A stretch of 64,000 nucleotides of DNA from Jacaranda mimosifolia (GCA_018894105.1 CM032125.1:32721032-32785031), one strand, 5' to 3'. Shown: positions 47,612 through 60,421, counted from the first letter of the stretch. Translations and numbers: made by a program. Notes: a model not told the origin generated them from the letters alone.

Positions 47612-48240
47612 AACAGCAATCTGATGATCCTTTTGTATCTCCAAATGCACTCAGAAATGGACGAAGGCGGGCTACACTGTAACAAGAAACACATATACAC
47701 ATTACATCAAATTGTCAAGCCTGAGAAGACATTCTACAAAAGAAAATAACTAACTTTAGCATGAAGTCCATAAAAGATTATTCTGCATTTCATCAACATC
47801 TTCCCATCGTTTAATTTCATCTATTACAGAATGACTCATGTCAAGAATAAAATCCAAGTGCCAAGATTTCCCTCAAATTGAATTGCACAACCGTCAAAAA
47901 GCAAAAATTAAAACGAAACCCAAAAGAGCCCTCATTAAAACAAGATTCAGGCCACAAAAACTTACGCAAATTAATTAACCGATAAATTGGGGCAAATAAC
48001 CAAAATTTATCCTGAAAACAAGGCAAGGTTATGATTCTTATGAACAACGCATTCTTTTCCCAAGAACGATGACGTGGGAAGTTCAAATGGGAAGACGAGA
48101 TAAAAAACCCACAATTTTCAAAAGGCGAAACTGTAGATCATATAACAAGAAATTGATTCTAAACAAAGAATAGAAACTTTTATACCTGAGAGAAGAAAAG
48201 GTAGAATTTTTCTTGAGTTTCTTATTATTGCTTGTCGCGA
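47612..48240 (-). other. 5' UTR and leader intron of inhibitor-2
   Basis: The exon carrying the ATG begins after acceptor TTACAG at about 47677. A plausible upstream donor, CTCTCAG then GTATAA, lies at 48186/48185, leaving a 509-nt leader intron. This is inferred from splice motifs only. Confidence 0.5.
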
Positions 48241-48717
48241 GCTTGTGATATCATAATTATGAGGCCTTTCTATTCTGCTAGTTATTCGCGGGATGTTAAT
48301 CGCTTCCCCGAATTGCCCCGAGTGTGGGATGAAATGACGAGAATACCAGTTGACCCGGACAAATTTTTGTGGCTCGGTCGGGTTCAATCGGACTATCCAG
48401 ATTTGGAACGCTAAAAATATGAAAAATAAATTTGAATTGATTCATTCATTTAATATAATTAAATTAAAAAGGTAACTGATAAAGTCGTTAGCCTTCTTAT
48501 ATTAAATAATAATTATAGAATGACTTATGTTAAAATCTTAAATAAAAAATAATAATATTCAATTGATTAAAGTATATGAGAATATATGTTTGTAAATAAA
48601 CTAAAATTGCAACCTATTTTATAAGTTTTATCAAATTAGGTTTAAATTCGATTGTATAAATGTGTGTCTAGTTTGCATAATTACATCTCTTGCAAACTTA
48701 CATATCTTTTTATTTAG

Positions 48718-49757
48718 GGATAGAAACAAGTCGAACCGACTTCGCAAGTCTTACGAGCAAACTTGGATAGGTCGAATTAAATCAAATTTGATCTCCATTT
48801 TAAATTAATTATATTTAGACTCAAAACTTATAAGTAATTCAATATTGTTTTTAATTTTATCAATAAATATATAGATAGTGTTTGGATATGTGTTTTGTTT
48901 GATTTTATTATGTTTTGGGAGAATGAATGTTGAAAGAAATGTGGTAAAATGTGAAATGAAGGTTGTGGAATGTGATTGATGTTTGGTTATATTTTGGGGA
49001 ATAGTTAAAAAATAATTTTGAAGAGTTTTGGTATATTTGATTATATTTTGAATGAGACATTTAATATTTGAGGGTGAAATTTGATATTAGTGAATTTTTT
49101 TAATTGTAAGGATAATAATAAAAATTATTGTGTATATATGTAGTGAATGAATATGATTATATTGTAAGTTTGTAATGATTGATCAAACGATTAAGTGGAT
49201 TGTATTATAATATTGTATGAATTTGTTTGTATGTTGATTTTTTTATTTAATAATAATAATAATAATAATATAATTACTAATATTATTATTATTAAATTTT
49301 ATATGGCACATATGCACATATGAGAGAGGAGACGAGAGAGAAGTGGGGGATGGGATGGTCGGCAGCAAGAAGTGGGGGATGGGATGCCAGAGCCTTGGAG
49401 AATGCAAAATGAAGTGGACTTTTGGTTAATAGGTGAGAAAACGAGAGGCTTTTTGGATATTTACTATGCAAGAAAATAAAGGGAAAAGACTGGTATTTTT
49501 GGGAACGTTCTCCCGGAACAGGCTTGTTCGGGGAGAATGTTCCCAAACAAAGCCATAACATTTTATTATTAATTTATTTTGTGTTTAAACTTGTAATTAT
49601 CTAAAAATTGTTTAACAATTACTTTGGATTTGAGCTCGTAATTACTTTGAGATCGAGCTCAAAGTATTTAACTTATCGAGTTCAAACTTAAACTATAATA
49701 TAATATATATTTTGAGCTTGAGCTCAAAAATTTCCTTCAAATTTCACTTAATAGGAT
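48718..49757. mobile_element. Nested transposon insertions in the divergent promoter
   Basis: The outer repeat starts TAGGGATAGAAACAAGTCG, like the one at 14747, and resumes at 49558 with GAGCTCG and GAGTTCAAACTTAAAC. It is interrupted by an inner element at 48874-49554. The inner ends are GATAGTGTTTGG and, inverted, GGCTTTGTTTGG, flanked by ATA on both sides. No transposase coding is present. Confidence 0.6.
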
Positions 49758-50997
49758 TACGTCTCTACTTTTTATTATTTAATCTTCTGGTCGGGCTAGG
49801 CCCTGTGGGTTCGGACTTCTGGCTCAAAAGGTCTAAGGGCATTATAGGCATCTGGTCTCGCAGACAAGAAAAATGGGGGAGCAAATCTGAATTCAAGAGA
49901 ACGCATTGGGCAAAAATACAAACACCTTTTGTGGGAGCGCTTCAATTCACTCCTACCACCACCAGCACACACGAAGGTATCTTTTACTTTCCTATTTCTC
50001 ATTGCATGCCCCAAATTTTGATATACTCTTCTATGAATTTATACGGAATTGCGTGATTTGATTTACGATACAGCAAATTGCCTTTGCATTTCTTTAATTT
50101 CTTGATCCGGTCTTGATCCGGGTGTTTCGATTATGTTTCAAACGACTGAATTGAGTGCTTTCAAATTTTATAATTCTTTTAATTGTTTTGAATCGTGGGT
50201 CGATTTCTATTGGGTGTAAAAATGTTGAGATCTTGATCATATGGTAGTGGAACTATATACAGACGCTTTTTTTCTATTTTTCTTGATTTAGTGTTCATAT
50301 GCGGCTGTAATTTTTTAATTTTTGCCTTTTCTTTTCGGTCAATGGTTGTTAGATGTTTAGAAATCATCGGTTTTTGGAATATATATATATATATATATAT
50401 ATTAAAAATAATGGTGCATGGTGTGAAGGGTTATTTCAATTCAGCAGTTTGATCTGTATTTTCCTAAAGAGCCGAAATAGTTTAGGTGTCCACAAGGAGG
50501 GTGAAGAGATTTGCATGAAATTGACTGTATAAATAAGAACTGATGTGGTAATTTTGATTTCACATCATTAGAGCTGCTGTGATCGGAATGTAGCCTGTTA
50601 AATGTCAATTCATACTACCTCACACGCTTGATGAATTGTGCTAACTACATGCTACATAATATGTAATCTTTCATTGCTTAAGTTGTAGAAATTTGCTAGT
50701 TGCATATAAATTTAACATATTTTTGGGTGGAGTAATGCTAGTACTGTGAATCACAAATTATGTTTTGTGGCTGCATACCTCGATATGATATTAAGTGTAG
50801 ATCTTGTGGCACAACTGCTTATCCTTCCACTCTAATCCAGTTGCAAAATTAAAATTGCAATTTCTGTCTTATCTATATTTCTACAAATGACATATGCTAC
50901 TTATTGTGCATCTTGTGATTGCAGGATATTGAATTCTTAGTTTACTGACAGAAGGCTTCTCATTAGATAGAAATATAGAAAGCAGGTGTAGGGACAA
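49758..50997 (+). other. Promoter, 5' UTR and leader intron of ARFRP1
   Basis: An untranslated exon appears to end at 49976 (ACGAAG then GTATCT). The leader intron would end at TTGCAG 50919-50924, leaving a 73-nt second leader piece before the ATG. The intron holds an (AT)12 tract at 50379-50402. Confidence 0.5.
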
Positions 50998-52955
50998 ATG
51001 TTTTCACTATTTTATGGACTATGGAAGTACATGTTCAGCAAGATGGAGTTTCATGTTCTTATTCTTGGAATTGACAAGGCTGGAAAAACAGTAATATGCT
51101 CAACTATCTCTTTTAACAACATTCACTTGATTTTTGTTTCTGTCTTGCTATTTGTTAGATCCATAATTTGATGGAGTTGATGTGATATTGGAAGATAGGC
51201 AAAACAAAGGAATAATGTCTGCTTTTAGCAGTTTACCTTTGTATATATGTGACAAATTTCAATAATGCTCATTGCTTGTATTGTGAATCTAGCATGCGCA
51301 CTGCCCAAGGAATTGAAGATTTGTGCACATAAAATATGATTAAGATTTTATCTTCCACTGTCTATTGTTAAGCTACAGTACCTAAATAGTGCCGTCTACA
51401 ATCTTTAACTTGAAAAGTCTATACAGGCTATTAACATTTAGAAAAAAACTCACTACCTGATATTAGATATTACTTGTGAGAAATCGGATGAAATATTTGC
51501 CTGAGCTGATTTTTGTTTTATGAATTCAATGAGAGTGCTAAAAATGCTACCTCTGACAATTCAATTTTTTACCAGTCACCTGTCATCCAAAAACCCCATG
51601 TGGACAATTATTCTCTGTCTGCTGGAAGGAGCTCTCGCTCTTGTTTAATGTAGAGTTTTTTTGAGCTTGTATTTGGTGTTCATTATATAAAGTTTAGCAT
51701 TAATTTCCATTTACGTTTCTGTTTTGCTTTTCTGCTATTATTTTACATGCTTCCTTATCTATAATGAAAGAAACAGATTTGCTTTTAGTGCCAAATCTTC
51801 GTTTTGAGCAAGACATGGATTGCAGACATTGCTGGAGAAGTTGAAGTCACATTACTCAAACTTGGAAGGCCTTCCTCCAGACCGAATTGTTCCAACTGTA
51901 GGACTGAATATTGGTCGTGTTGAAGTGTCAAGTACAAAACTTGTGTTCTGGGACCTGGGAGGTCAGGTTTGGAATGTGCTCTGGACTTCTTTGCTAAGTG
52001 GTCATACATAACTTTATAATTCCCTCTGACTTTTGGCAGAGTCATGTCTTCAATTTATTTCATATTAGAGAATGAAATTCATAGTCCTGTTTGTGTCATT
52101 CTGAGAAATTTATGCTGATGCAAGACTTAACTTTCATCAGCCTGGTCTTCGCTCCATTTGGGAAAAATATTATGAAGAGGCACATGCTGTGATTTATGTC
52201 ATTGATGCTGCTTGTCCATCCCGTTTTGAAGATTCAAAATCTGCACTTGGTAAACTCTCGGGAAGTGTGTGAACTAACAATAATAATTTCTTACCCCTCA
52301 ACATGCACACCCCACACCCCTCCACCCCCCCAAAAAGAAAAAGAAAACCAATAATTCTTATCATAGCCAGTAGTGTTTTAGTATACTGTCTAATTTATGT
52401 TCTAATGCTACTACCCTCACTTCCCCTCTGGTTGCAGAAAAGATTCTTCGGCATGAGGATTTGCAAGGGGCTCCTCTGCTAATATTAGCAAACAAGCAGG
52501 TAATGTGTTTCTTTTGTCCTGTACAAGGAATGTCTAGATAGAGAGAAGTTGTTGACATGTTGATTTCATTTATAATGTTAGTTAATGAGTGTTTCTATTT
52601 TCTTGTGTCATTCACAGGATCTTGAAGAAGCTGTGTCAACAGATGAACTTGCTCAATATCTGGACCTCAAGAAATTGGATGAGCGAGTTTATACATTTCA
52701 AGCTGTTTCAGCTTTGGATGGGTGAGCAGATGGATTTTAATTTCTCTGTTTATGTCAATTTAGAGCCATTTGGGGTTCAGGAGTCTCCACTGTCCATTCA
52801 GCCAATGGCAAGATTTCCCAAACGGACATGTGATCAATTTGGGATTTTACTGCAGGTTGGGGATAAAAGAAAGTGTAAACTGGCTGGTAGATGCTATGGA
52901 AAGAAGTAAGAGAACTGAAACTCTGAGGCTTCGCGCCGGACCTAGTGTTGTGTAG
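50998..52955 (+). CDS. ARFRP1: ARF-related small GTPase ARFRP1 (GB1)
   Basis: Six exons: 50998-51090, 51826-51966, 52141-52249, 52438-52499, 52618-52721 and 52856-52955, giving 202 aa. All junctions are GT-AG and keep frame. GTPase motifs: P-loop GIDKAGKT (24-31), switch I PTVGLN (54-59), switch II WDLGGQ (73-78), and NKQD (133-136) for guanine binding. There is no Gly2, so it is not N-myristoylated like ARF1; ARFRP1 proteins are instead targeted by N-terminal acetylation. The MFSL start and the C-terminal KRTETLRLRAG match the plant ARFRP1/ATGB1 group. It works at the trans-Golgi, upstream of ARL1, in vesicle traffic. It is divergent from inhibitor-2 and convergent with CTF8. Confidence 0.95.
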
Positions 52956-53730
52956 AAGTGATTTTATACGTACTACCATACCCTTTGTGCAACTTTGTAC
53001 GTAAATCAAGGGTCAGTTGGATGCTATATGATTTGATGTTGGATCTATATAATTTGAAAAGTTTTCTTACAACAAAGTTGAAGTTATTTGTGAAACTTAC
53101 CTTTCTTACCTGCATTTCACCTCATGTGCGATTACCATGAAATACATTTTAGGTATATTTACAATACCAAATGATGATTATAGCTGCTTCAAAGGAAGCA
53201 TGGGATCATTATCGCATTTCAGAAACTTGTTTTCCAACTGTCATATGGTGGAAACTTTCTTAGAATAGGATTATGTTGTGCTAATTGATGCATGTTTTTG
53301 TTCCAATATTTCACATAACAAGAAGCAAATATTACTTGTATTGTCTCCTAAGTTGAATTTCTAGTTCAAATTTTGGCTTTTTTTCTTCTACTCAAGTCTC
53401 ATCTTAATTAAATCTTTGGTTTTTTATTCCTTCAATAACAAATTGTAGATTGTGATAGACTTATTTAAATGTTGTTTGTTAAAGCACTTCTCTTCCATTA
53501 AAAATAAGGTTATTCGAGACCATAAGAACCTAACACTCAAAATAAAACTTCATATAAGCTAATGAAACATATTTTCACAAAACAACTCATGCTTACACAG
53601 CAGCTTTCAGGCAAAAAAAATCATTAGATCCACTAGTACCATGTAGATTGTTTCAAGGCGTAAACTCTTGCCATTATCTCTTTCCATGATTCACATCCCT
53701 CAGGTTTATCACTAGCATAGCTTGACCCAA
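52956..53730. other. Spacer between ARFRP1 and CTF8 3' ends
   Basis: Holds the 3' UTRs of two convergent genes. A minus-strand frame at 53633-53824 is only the out-of-frame shadow of the CTF8 last exon. Confidence 0.5.
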
Positions 53731-55274
53731 TTAGTGTGGCACTATGGAACTGGGTGCACCGACTTTTTCTTTCACAGCTGGTTGCGGCCCTGCAAAGAAT
53801 CAAACCATGAATAAACCTCTGCAAGTTATTGTCAGCAAAAAGTCAAAAACCAAAACCTTAAAACAAAAAATAGCAAGAATGAATACAGTTTGACACAAAG
53901 ATTGTTATATCCTCATCATAATCAATAGGCAAGAGTGTTACAACTTACAAGCACGACTGTTGAAGGGACACCCTTACGCCAGAGTATTTGCCCTTATTTC
54001 CACTGATCTCTATGAGCTAATATTGCATTATAGAAAATTGAATGACCAATTCCCTTCTCTCTGGATTAAATCTCTTGCTAAGGTACTAGCTGACTAGATC
54101 ATCTCTGCTACACTTCAACACCATCACCAAAATATCACTTTGTGCATTAGATACTAAAGGTGAAAATTTCTAGACCTTGTGTCGAATCCACCGACCTATG
54201 AGACTGTCCCTTGAGCTTTTCTTGAAATGGAATTCAACTCTCATCATTCCAATCTCATTTCCGAAGGTTTTTCCCATCGCAATATCTTTAGATGCATTAT
54301 ATGAGTGCTCAAAGCTGGCACCCCATGGATACAATTCCAGTGCAGAACCCTCAACCCAACTTTAATTTGAGTACAATGCGCAATAAATGCCAATCCTAAA
54401 ATAGATTTACCAAGCATTCAAGCCAGAAGTAGAACACAAATAAGAGAGAGAAAAACAAATCACCTCAATCCCATTTCCACATTTTTCGAGTTGTGGATTT
54501 AGACTATTCATTCTAAACTTGTCAAATAAACCTAGCATCAGTAATCAACCAGATTTTCAGATTACGCATTTGCTAGCAAATTTCATTATAGATATGACTA
54601 ATTGCAAAAAAGGGCAACTATGAGCTTTTAAATTCAAAGCAAATGATATCTTGATTGATAATTCCTTGCAAATGATCAGATGTATCCTTACTAGATATAA
54701 GAGCTTTAGGCCTGGTCTTGAACAAAATCTTGTGGCGAATTATCCCAATTACATCCAATTCCACCCTCCTAGAATTTAAATCACCTTCACCCTCCTCGAC
54801 TTCATTCTGGAGTTTAATCTTCTTCAACACTAAAATCGGCTTCTTTAGCTTCACTTTTGTCCCTATCAGCTCATGGTACCCAACTGTAAATGTGTAATTT
54901 TCCTGAAAATCCAAAAAGAAAGAAAAAGAAAAAGAACCCTTCAAACAACAATAAATGTGTAAACTTTTCTGAAAACCCACCTACTCCTACGCACACCTAA
55001 AGAATAAATAAATAAATAAAAACAAAAAATAAAAAGATCCCCTCAAATTCTTTGTAAAAGAAAGAAAAATTGCGTTAACTGGAAACAACCCCATTAATGG
55101 TATTAGAGTGAAAACGTAGAAAACCTGAGAAGAAGGGCGGCAGAGAACGCCGATCTGGAGGTTTTGAAGGCGGTCCTGGAATGAGGGCTGAGCTTCAACG
55201 ACCCCCTGAAGCTCCACAACTGCCCATTCCGGGCAGTTGCCTTCTCCACAACTGCACTTCACCTGGATTTGCAT
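53731..55274 (-). CDS. CTF8: Chromosome transmission fidelity protein 8 (CTF8)
   Basis: Three exons on the minus strand: 55125-55274, 54692-54902 and 53731-53789, giving 139 aa. Exon 1 starts MQIQVKC and carries paired cysteines (CSCGEGNC) and WAVVELQG. Exon 2 has the family core ENYTFTVGYHELIGTKVKL and the motif VIGIIRHKILFKTRPKALIS. The third exon adds PQPAVKEKVG and ends IVPH. CTF8 joins CTF18 and DCC1 in an alternative clamp loader that acts on PCNA and supports sister-chromatid cohesion in the nucleus. If the last intron is retained, exon 2 instead reads on to a TAG at 54618 for a 144-residue form. I chose the spliced form because KALISRPQ resembles relatives and both splice sites are good. 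Confidence 0.9.
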
Positions 55275-56243
55275 CTCTTTGTGTGTTCTCAGAAAATGAA
55301 ATTATAACCAAATTCCCAAAATTTCTTTTTACGATATTAATTTATGAAATTAGGGTTTTGATAACTGCGAGAGTTGAAGCAGAACAGAGCTGTTGTTTGG
55401 GAGTGGATTTGGCGGGAAGAGCCAAATACTTATGCTGTTTCCAGAGCGTTAATACGCCGTCGTCTTGCATACGCAAATTTTTTGTTATTTCATTAATTAG
55501 AGTATTGCTTGCTTAAATTCTAAGAAGTAGAACATTAGAATTATTTCTGTATAATTATAGATTTTCAAATTATTTTATAAATAATTTAATTTTGAGCATT
55601 TGTGCCAACCCCTAAATTTAGATAATGCAAAAGTGATCATGATCTTACCAATAGCCAACTTATAGATGAACACTCCTTCCAAGGAAAATTTTGATCATGT
55701 AATCTAAACATAGAGTTAAGATTTAATATGGAAATAGCACAAACCAGTTTGGTATATCAATGAAATGTTTGATTGATTATCAAATTATTTCCTTTTTTTA
55801 TTTTACGATTATGTCATAAAGTAAGATGATGACATCTTAATATATAATTTATTAGTTCATAATTTTATTGACTATATCCCGGTTGAATAAGTGACAATAT
55901 CACATCATGCAAAAATATAATAATATCATAAAATAAAATACTGACATTATAATAAATAATCTATTAGTTCATAATTCAGTCGAGTATACACCCAACTGGA
56001 TGGAACAACATGAGCTGAGCAAGCGCAAGCGTTGGCACAAAAATATACAAAGGCAAAAGAAGACTACCACTAAGTTAGAATTTGACAGCACTTGAAAGAG
56101 TAGTAAGCTGCTGCAGAAAGTCACAAGATGAATTCTGAAAATCCCATTGTACACTTTCTGCATACAACCAACTCTACAAACTAAGTCACATATCACCAAA
56201 AACTTCCTACATGAAGTTACCATTTCGCCCTTCAATGCTGTGG
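55275..56243. other. Spacer between CTF8 and MBD13-like genes
   Basis: The CTF8 promoter lies at the left and the 3' UTR of the MBD13-like gene at the right, with AT-rich DNA between. The plus-strand frame at 55181-55516 overlaps the CTF8 first exon antisense and is not supported. Confidence 0.45.
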
Positions 56244-59200
56244 TTAAAAGCTAGTACCAACAAAGTTCTGCGAGCTACCATGATCTTTTACACCTTGTTG
56301 CCCCGTACAAGGCTTCTTTATATCATCAAATTGGCTGTACGAATAATTTGAAGGGTATATGTTATCTAACCTGACCCTTAGGCTGTTGCATCCACCAGTT
56401 CCCGATGAGCTGAGAGGCTGCTGGAATGAAATCTGAAGCTGTGAACCATCCTCCACAGGCATCTCACCGGTTAGCATCTTGACAGCAAATTCAAAGCAAG
56501 GGTCGGCCCAAATATCGCCGGGAGGCAATGTAGAAGAGGAAGCTGAAGTTTGATTAGGTGAAGCCAAAGAGGACACTGGACTTTCACCAACTTTGTTCAG
56601 ATCTTCAATAGGAATTGCACCAGTGAGAGTTTTGATCGCAAATTCAATGCATGGATCCATCAATAGATCCTTCAAAGAGGAATCGGGCTGTTTTTCATGC
56701 CTTTCATCTTCTTTAGCATCTTTATGCTCTTCAAGAGAATAAAGATTAACAGGAGTTGAGGGCTTCTGCTGCTTGTTGTTGGTTGGATTTTCTGTTCCGC
56801 ATTTTGAAGGATGCTTGTTTGAGTCGTAGAAACTACCGGATATTACTGTGCTATCAATCTTCGACTCATCCGACGATCCAGCTTTACCAATACTTTTGGT
56901 AGAATTAGCTTCTTCTCCAGCTTTGTGGCTTGGTTTTACCTCCAACGATGGATCAACTTCCACACGAGCGAGTCTTTTTGAAGTTCTACGAGGTAAGTCA
57001 CTAGGCCATTTTCTACCTGAGTTTTTTCGCTTCTTTCCGGGTGCTAGATTTTGCTGCTGTTGAGCTTCTCCAGTGGAATTATTCTCCTCTACACTTTGTT
57101 CCAAACCATTCATCTCTGGCATGTTAATGTTTTTCTCCACAGCTCTACCTGAGCCTGCAAAAACAACACACCAACCAAATTCTCACGATTAGAGTTTCAG
57201 TTTGGACATTGTCTATTTGAACATAATCAATCTTCCCTAAATTTATTCACCTGATTGTAAGGATTGATCTTTAGTGGCATTATCTTTTAGTTTACCGTCA
57301 GCCAATCTCATACTTTGCCTTCTTCGACCATTTACGTACGGAAGCTTATTTCGAAGGTTCCCAGCCACAGAACCATTTCCTCTCTCTTTTTGTTCCATTA
57401 CATTCTCTTCAGGCATATCCACCTTTTTCAACACAGCAACTTTTGGGCCTGCAAATGCAATTTATATCACCGGGATATTGTACATCCAGAATGAATATGA
57501 TGCAGGTCATGAAGTTTCTAAATCAGATTGCCTGCCAAATCTTTGTGTATTATAACTATGGGGCACATATTTCTCCATTTTGTTGGATCTAAAAATTCTG
57601 CTTTTATAGCACACAGAAGGAAAAGTTTGATGTGATCACATTCATAAACTAGCAGTGCATCCTTTAACATCCATTCATAAAACGGTGCAAATGTGGAGGG
57701 ATTGGAAGACAACATGGTGTACGAATTACACCGAAGATGCATTTCTTCACCTGGTTTTAACCTCTGATCCTCATCTGCACTTTTATCTACTTTGTTGTCA
57801 GCCAATTTCTTAATTTCCCTTGTTCTATCAGCATGCCGTTTAGGTATCTTCACCAGCTGTAGCTTATCAGAAAGCTCAATGGCTAGACAATCATCTTCTT
57901 CTCTTTGCTCCAAATCACCATCCTCTGGCATATTCACATTCTTCAGCGCAGCACCTTTTATGCCACTAGCGAGCTTCAGCCCTGATTGCAAGAAATCTTA
58001 CAATTTCAGTTACGTAAAAATTCGAGACAATCAGATCCTTGTCATAATCTTAAAAAATAAATAAACTACTCGTGTCTAAATGCATCACCATTCATTGAAT
58101 GAGCAATTGTACAAATGAAAGGTGAAACTTTTTGCAACTGTTTTTCACCCTCTAAAGAGAATTCCACCCTGTCAGAGGCATAGAATTAGCCCAGAGGAGC
58201 AGAAGAAAAAATGCAAAATTATAGCCCCATTTTGAAAGGTGAAAATAAAATCTTTAGTGCACCCGATAATAATTACAGATTAAGCTGCAATTTTGGAGCT
58301 TTATGCAGACAAGAAATATATGCATGCAGTGGGATACAATGTACAAGGATAGGCTCAACACCTGACTTTATGCTTTCACGCCCTGTTAAATTTTTATCTG
58401 CTCTCTTGTAAATCAACATCTGTCCTTTAGCTTCAGCAAATGACTGTGGATTAACCAAGCAAAATCAGAAAGTAAAGTTGTCAGAAAGTAAAGTTAGAGA
58501 ATGCAAAGAATCCATGAAATAAACATAATAAAGAAAATAAATGCATGTGAAGCCTACTAACAGATTGAGAATGATCTCCCAACTCCACACTGCTGTGACC
58601 TTTGTCGTTTAGCTTGGACTTGGCCTTTCCTGAACCCTTAGATTCAAGGTAGCGGAAAACTTCTTGCATAGAGCGGAAGTAACGTCCACTAACAGGATCG
58701 ATGTAGTACTGCAAGAATCACAGAGAAAATTAAGGAGGGGAAAAAAACAGACTTTCAGCCAAAGAAAGCAAGCATTATGCAGGAAAAGCAGACAGCATAA
58801 CAAGCAGTTTCAGAAGACCAATGATCTGTAAGAGAGCAGGATATACTAGAGTGTAGTGAAAACCAAAATCAATGAGAATGTAAAGGTAATTAAGGAATCA
58901 GTACCGGGTCGCTCCTGGTCTTGCTACCCTTCTTTTTTGTTCTGATTTCCTTAATCCATCCTGGAGGTAATTTTTCAGCAACTGTCGTTTTGATTTCAAT
59001 CTACAATGTTGTAACAATCAAAAACTACTTGTAATGTAGGAAAGAATGTTATAACAAAAATCTACAAGGCATACCCCTGTATAATGCGAGATTAATGTGG
59101 GTCCACCACGTTTTAGATGGGTCCCACATATGGAAAAAGCACAATGAGAGATGCATTCTATATCCTACCAGGCGTAATACTTGTCCTAGACGAAATAGCA

Positions 59201-60421
59201 GATAGTCAAGGTTAAACTAACTTGATTCCGACAAGCAATTATAGCAGTGTTCTTGCCAGCATTCACCTTGCTCAGCTCCTTGAACTTCCGATCTTTTCCA
59301 GAACATTTGAGATAACGAAGCACATCCGGCTTGGAATTGAATCTGAGGCCATTTGAGGGATTCACATAGTACTAGAGCAAATCCAAAGATAACAATCAGA
59401 AACAAAAATTAGACATCATTTAAGTTAACAAAATTACAACTAGAAGTCCAACTCCCACATATGAGTTGATTCGTTCAAATTTCCGCAATCAATATGAAAC
59501 TACAACTTATGTATTACACTCGCAAGCCGAGTATAATCACCCAAATTGAAAATAGCAACATAGGTCATTTTCATGAGCAAAATGGTGCTGATGCATTTTT
59601 TGCTAAAGAGTGGGAGCAAAATATCACAAATATCAATTGTGGTGCCTATCTACTCAGTAAATATCTACCCTACTATGTCTAGTAATGATATCAACACATT
59701 TTTCTGAAATTACGTCGTATTTAACACTCCTGTCAGAATATGATTTCTAGATGTTTGGATACAACAAACTTCATTGAGGTAGTTCTTGCATGTCTCTCAG
59801 TATGTAAGAATTAAAATTGAATTCAAAATGAATAAGATTCCTTTTATTTCAAATGTCAAAGCAAGCCAGTTTTTTCAACTCCATTTTTGACTCTACAAGA
59901 ACTCCAGAGAAATAAACAAAGCCCTTATAGTCCAGCCTTATAGATATATTCCAGCTTTCCATAACCTTAAATATTTTCTCTAGTCTTCCTTTTTTCCCTA
60001 AAGTAAATACACCAGAACTACAACTGTAAATACCACAGTATTTCATTTTTTTTAAATCAGAAAAACTTCCCAAATCCCTCTAATCACAGAGACTAAATTT
60101 TGATCTATCACAAACATCAAAATGAGAAGTCTTTTACCAGCATGCAGACAACAATCCAAACAAACCCACAGATTACTCCCCTTTCTACAATATTCGGTGA
60201 ATCAAATGACCACCAATCAACCACAAATAGTTCAATGAATAACAATCATAAAACTACATAAATCTCAACTGAAATAAGCAGCCCAAGAAAATTATTACAA
60301 TAGCCAAATAGCCAAATTAGAGAAGATTTAACAAATTTACCTTGTCTTTCCTCCCATTACTCCGAACCTTCAAACAAATTTTCCAACCAACTGGTAACCA
60401 GTCCGGGTGTTCACCACCCAT
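56244..60421 (-). CDS. MBD13: Methyl-CpG-binding domain protein, MBD13-like
   Basis: Eight exons on the minus strand: 60341-60421, 59222-59371, 58905-59000, 58562-58708, 58362-58443, 57751-57981, 57251-57448 and 56244-57154, giving 631 aa. There are two MBD folds. The first is about residues 7-48 (LPVGWKICLKVRSNG, YYVNPSNGLRF). The second is about 88-134 (LPPGWIKEIRTKKKG, YYIDPVSGRYFRSMQEVFRYL). Exons 6, 7 and 8 each begin with a related module (NVNMPE, KVDMPE and NINMPE, followed by EQ). A basic nuclear-signal region lies at 369-390 (KKRK; RRTSKRLAR). Two copies of DPCxEFAxKxLTG lie at 495 and 546. MBD proteins read methylated or related DNA in chromatin. A start 36 codons further upstream is open but adds no conserved sequence. 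Methyl-cytosine binding is not proven by sequence. Confidence 0.9.

Noticed and set aside
54618..54691. CTF8 exon 2 read-through as the main C-terminus
   Set aside because: A good donor and a downstream in-frame exon resembling the family tail exist, so it is kept only as an alternative form.
55181..55516. 111-codon plus-strand frame
   Set aside because: Antisense to CTF8 exon 1 and its promoter, with no domain.
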